The translations under genes and the position numbers were made by a program. 15,956 nt of DNA from Anaerolineaceae bacterium UBA5838 (GTDB lineage: Bacteria; Chloroflexota; Anaerolineae; Anaerolineales; Anaerolineaceae), in contig DJGU01000020.1 in the NCBI GenBank assembly GCA_002432795.1, positions 1 through 15,956 of the forward strand, written 5' to 3'. The notes under the pieces were generated by a model. That model was not told where the DNA came from. It worked only from the letters and a program-made list of their open reading frames with translations, and searched no databases. How positions within the stretch are numbered: position 1 is the stretch's first letter; every line of letters begins with the position of its first letter. Below, piece after piece: positions 14,070 through 15,956 of the stretch.

Positions 14070-15395
14070 ATGTCCAATCGCATCCGCTACCTTGTTACGA
14101 ATCTATTCCGCATCCGCCCTGAGGATAATGTCCCTGCGTCCGTGGCGAAGAATTTCCGCCATAACGCCATCATCAACACCTTAGACGTCAGCTTTTTCTT
14201 CATGGCCGACAGCTTTTGGAATATCAACACCATTATGCCTGTCTTCGCTGCTACCCTCACCGACAACCCTTTTCTCATCGGTCTCATGCCCGCCATCGTC
14301 AACGCCGGCTGGTTTTTGCCTCAAATTTTTATCGCCTCCAAGGTCACGCACACCCAGAAGATCCTGCCTCTCTCGATCCGCCTGGGCGCTCTTGAAAGAA
14401 TTCCCTATGTGCTTTTTCCGTTTCTCGCGCTTGCTATCCCTAATATCGGCAAATCTACTGCCCTCATCCTCCTCATCCTGCTCACGACCTGGCGCGGCAT
14501 CGCCGGCGGCATGTCTGCCCTGCCCTGGCAGGAGGTTATGGCTCGCGTTATTCCCATCAGCCATCGTGGACGCTTCTTTGGTTTTTCACGCGTCTTTGGC
14601 CAGGGGGCTGGCATTCTTGGGTCTATCATTAGCGGTGTCATCCTCGCCAAATTAAGTTATCCACATAACTACGCCCTGGGCTTTGGCATTGCAGTCATCA
14701 TCCAATGGCTCTCATACGCCTGCTACATCCAGAATCGCGAACCCGAACTGGAGCAGGTGAACCCACCTGCCTCTAATACTGAACTCTCAAAACCTAAAAG
14801 GATATCGATCGACTTTAGTATGTTTGGGCGGGTTCTAAAAAAAGATACCAATTTCCGCCTTTATCTGATCGCCCGCTCTATTTCTTTCATCGGCAATATG
14901 GCTACTGCCTTCATCGCGGTTTATGCCATCAAAACCTTCCACCTTCCAGATGAGCAGGCGGCTGTCTTTACAGGCGTCATTCTCGCCAGCGGCGTGTTGG
15001 GTTATGCCTTCTGGGGTGCTGTTGGCGACCGCATCGGTCCCAAAAAAATCATGGTTTTATCCTTTATTTGCTGGTTTGTAGCTCTTCTTGTTGCCATATT
15101 CAGTAAGAACGTCTGGTTTTATTACCTGGTCTTTGCTTTGTTTGGTCTCTATCAATCCGGGGTTGGCGTTGGCGACAGTATGCTCATCATGGAACTTAGC
15201 GACGAATCGCTCAGACCCACCTACCTCGGCCTGGGCCGCACCCTGACAGGCTCCTTCCTGCTGCTTGCTCCTGTCCTAGCGGGTTTGCTGGTAGGGCGAT
15301 TCGATTACACTGTCATGTTTATCGTGTCAGCTTTCTTCATTGCTATCGCCACTTTACTGATGACCCGCGTCAAAGATGTTCCCCGGAGGAGATGA
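14070..15395 (+). CDS. MFS transporter, substrate unknown
   Basis: This 441-residue polytopic inner-membrane protein has about twelve predicted helices in two halves, split by a polar cytoplasmic loop (about 222-260). An MFS motif-A-like sequence GAVGDRIGPKKIM lies at 316-328 between helices of the second half; the equivalent in the first half is poorly conserved. The N-terminus (1-30) is basic and cytoplasmic. The only gene on the plus strand, it diverges from lacI across 181 bp, which also hold the lacI promoter. It could export or import a sugar or drug; nothing in the sequence decides this, and its place beside a sugar operon is weak evidence. The ATG lacks a Shine-Dalgarno and is close to a TATAAT, so the mRNA may be nearly leaderless. 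The gene is followed by a repeat cluster. Confidence 0.85.
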   Translation: MSNRIRYLVTNLFRIRPEDNVPASVAKNFRHNAIINTLDVSFFFMADSFWNINTIMPVFAATLTDNPFLIGLMPAIVNAGWFLPQIFIASKVTHTQKILPLSIRLGALERIPYVLFPFLALAIPNIGKSTALILLILLTTWRGIAGGMSALPWQEVMARVIPISHRGRFFGFSRVFGQGAGILGSIISGVILAKLSYPHNYALGFGIAVIIQWLSYACYIQNREPELEQVNPPASNTELSKPKRISIDFSMFGRVLKKDTNFRLYLIARSISFIGNMATAFIAVYAIKTFHLPDEQAAVFTGVILASGVLGYAFWGAVGDRIGPKKIMVLSFICWFVALLVAIFSKNVWFYYLVFALFGLYQSGVGVGDSMLIMELSDESLRPTYLGLGRTLTGSFLLLAPVLAGLLVGRFDYTVMFIVSAFFIAIATLLMTRVKDVPRRR

Positions 15396-15416
15396 TCCGC
15401 GGGCATTCTCCGACCG

Positions 15417-15434
15417 AAAAACCCCGAATTGGGG
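15417..15434 (-). terminator. Small terminator-like hairpin
   Basis: CCCC (15422-15425) and GGGG (15431-15434) pair across a 5-nt loop. On the minus strand five T residues follow, as in a rho-independent terminator; on the plus strand the tail is CCTTATT, so it is weak as the MFS terminator. The stem is only 4 GC pairs. Confidence 0.4.
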
Positions 15435-15453
15435 CCTTATTACAATTAGGCGA

Positions 15454-15510
15454 AGGGTGGGGTTGGCGTCGAAGAACATTAGTCTAAACTCGTATGACAA
15501 TAGCCAACCT
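15454..15510 (+). repeat. Palindrome-ended repeat, copy A (decayed)
   Basis: It starts AGGGTGGGGTTGGCGTC and ends AATAGCCAACCT, aligning along its length with copies B and C but with an inserted G in the left arm, a changed right arm and a divergent centre. It keeps most of the terminal pairing (GGTTGGC with GCCAACC). Confidence 0.7.
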
Positions 15511-15529
15511 GCATCTGGATCCAAGAATC

Positions 15530-15590
15530 GTAGGGTGGGTTGGCGTCATAGAGCATAGACCCAAACCCCTCTGATAATAGCCAACCCACC
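15530..15590 (+). repeat. Palindrome-ended repeat, copy B
   Basis: An 11-bp perfect terminal inverted repeat (GGTGGGTTGGC at 15534-15544, complement at 15580-15590) encloses 35 nt. GTAG immediately precedes the left arm (15530-15533), as in REP elements mobilised by RAYT transposases. Over 59 nt it differs from copy C at two positions by eye. Confidence 0.85.
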
Positions 15591-15687
15591 ACGAAATAAA
15601 CGTTAGAGATTCACGCATAAATGGCTTCCAATAACGCCCTGCGCGTGAAAGATAAAACCATCAACATGATCAACTCGCACTTGCCAA

Positions 15688-15705
15688 CCAAAAAGACCCC
15701 GGTTC
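15688..15705. repeat. Orphan terminator arm
   Basis: The 13-mer CCAAAAAGACCCC (15688-15700) is identical to the left arm of the terminator at 15893-15905. The following sequence no longer provides the matching right arm. It looks like a decayed duplicate of that terminator. Confidence 0.45.
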
Positions 15706-15723
15706 GGAGGACTTCATTAAACT

Positions 15724-15782
15724 AGGGTGGGTTGGCGTCATAGAGCATAGACCCAAGCCTCTCTGATAATAGCCAACCCACC
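15724..15782 (+). repeat. Palindrome-ended repeat, copy C
   Basis: It carries the same perfect 11-bp terminal inverted repeat as copy B (15726-15736 with 15772-15782) and a nearly identical 35-nt centre. CTAG replaces GTAG at the left end. It starts 192 nt after copy B in the same orientation. Confidence 0.85.
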
Positions 15783-15892
15783 GCAAGAAATATTTCAGCC
15801 AGCCTTGCAATAAAGGCTCAAGATGAAGAGCCGTCACTGAGAGTCACCTGATTCAATTTCACACATAAACGTTATCAACAATTACTTCTCAG

Positions 15893-15927
15893 CCAAAAAG
15901 ACCCCTAAATGGGGTCTTTTTGGTTTT
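15893..15927. terminator. Strong bidirectional rho-independent terminator
   Basis: A perfect 13-bp stem (15893-15905 with 15911-15923) with loop TAAAT has a GC core next to the loop and A/T outer pairs, so a T run occurs in the stem on both strands. It is probably shared by the MFS transcript and a convergent gene beyond the window edge. Confidence 0.8.
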
Positions 15928-15956
15928 ACCTGCTACCGGAGTTTCTCATTTTAGTG

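Larger units (their letters stand above)
15396..15956. other. Gene-free repeat-rich region
   Basis: No protein gene is supported in these 561 bases; the one short ORF across the MFS end runs into the repeats. The order is weak terminator, repeat A, repeat B, spacer with orphan terminator arm, repeat C, spacer, strong terminator. The two spacers share short blocks (TTCACRCATAAA, ATCAAC, CCAAAAAGACCCC) in the same order, suggesting an old duplication of a repeat-plus-terminator unit. Confidence 0.6.

Noticed and set aside
15376..15558. Plus-strand ORF of 60 codons overlapping the MFS end
   Set aside because: It begins in another frame within the MFS gene and runs through the terminator and repeats A and B.
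15454..15782. CRISPR array
   Set aside because: Only three copies with unequal spacing (about 20 and 134 nt between them), repeats of about 60 bp with long palindromic ends, and no cas genes.

Overview
The window reads as a chromosomal piece of a moderate-GC bacterium. The best guess is an Anaerolineae-type member of the Chloroflexota. That guess rests on remembered resemblance of the gene set (AglEFG-type importer, stand-alone trehalose synthase, amylosucrase, SAM hydrolase next to a complete ECF transporter) and not on a marker gene, so it is tentative. Twelve protein genes are supported: eleven lie on the minus strand in one long co-directional run, and one, an MFS transporter, diverges on the plus strand. 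No rRNA, tRNA, CRISPR array or intact transposase was seen.

Reading with transcription (right to left): a LacI-family repressor gene (12797-13888) has a good sigma-70 promoter and a perfect 12-bp palindrome just downstream of the -10. It is followed closely by an alpha-glucoside-type ABC importer: lipoprotein binding protein (11405-12778), AglF-like permease (10160-11302) and AglG-like permease (9057-10160). Next come a trehalose synthase (7179-8870), a ROK-family fructokinase (6035-6940) and an amylosucrase (4092-6038), the last two overlapping by ATGA. Together they suggest uptake of sucrose or a related alpha-glucoside. Amylosucrase would turn sucrose into alpha-glucan plus fructose, fructokinase would trap the fructose, and trehalose synthase would interconvert maltose and trehalose. 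The importer's ATPase is not in the window.

Downstream on the same strand is a second unit: a SAM hydrolase of the DUF62 family (3217-4008), a fused double-ATPase EcfA (1599-3224, overlapping the hydrolase by 8 bp), an orphan ECF S component (993-1565) and EcfT (67-939). All parts of an ECF transporter are present, and the tight coupling to SAM hydrolase suggests that the imported compound belongs to SAM, methionine or nucleoside metabolism. That link is inference.

Several intergenic gaps carry strong hairpins without a T tract (between ecfS and ecfT, after aglG, and between aglE and aglF), placed where they could set unequal expression of neighbouring genes.

The plus-strand MFS gene (14070-15395) starts a few bases after a perfect TATAAT and lacks a Shine-Dalgarno, so it may be nearly leaderless. 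The last 560 bases hold no gene. They contain three copies of a roughly 60-bp palindrome-ended repeat (two nearly identical, one decayed), terminator-like hairpins and a strong bidirectional terminator. A short inverted repeat of a different type sits at the extreme left end.
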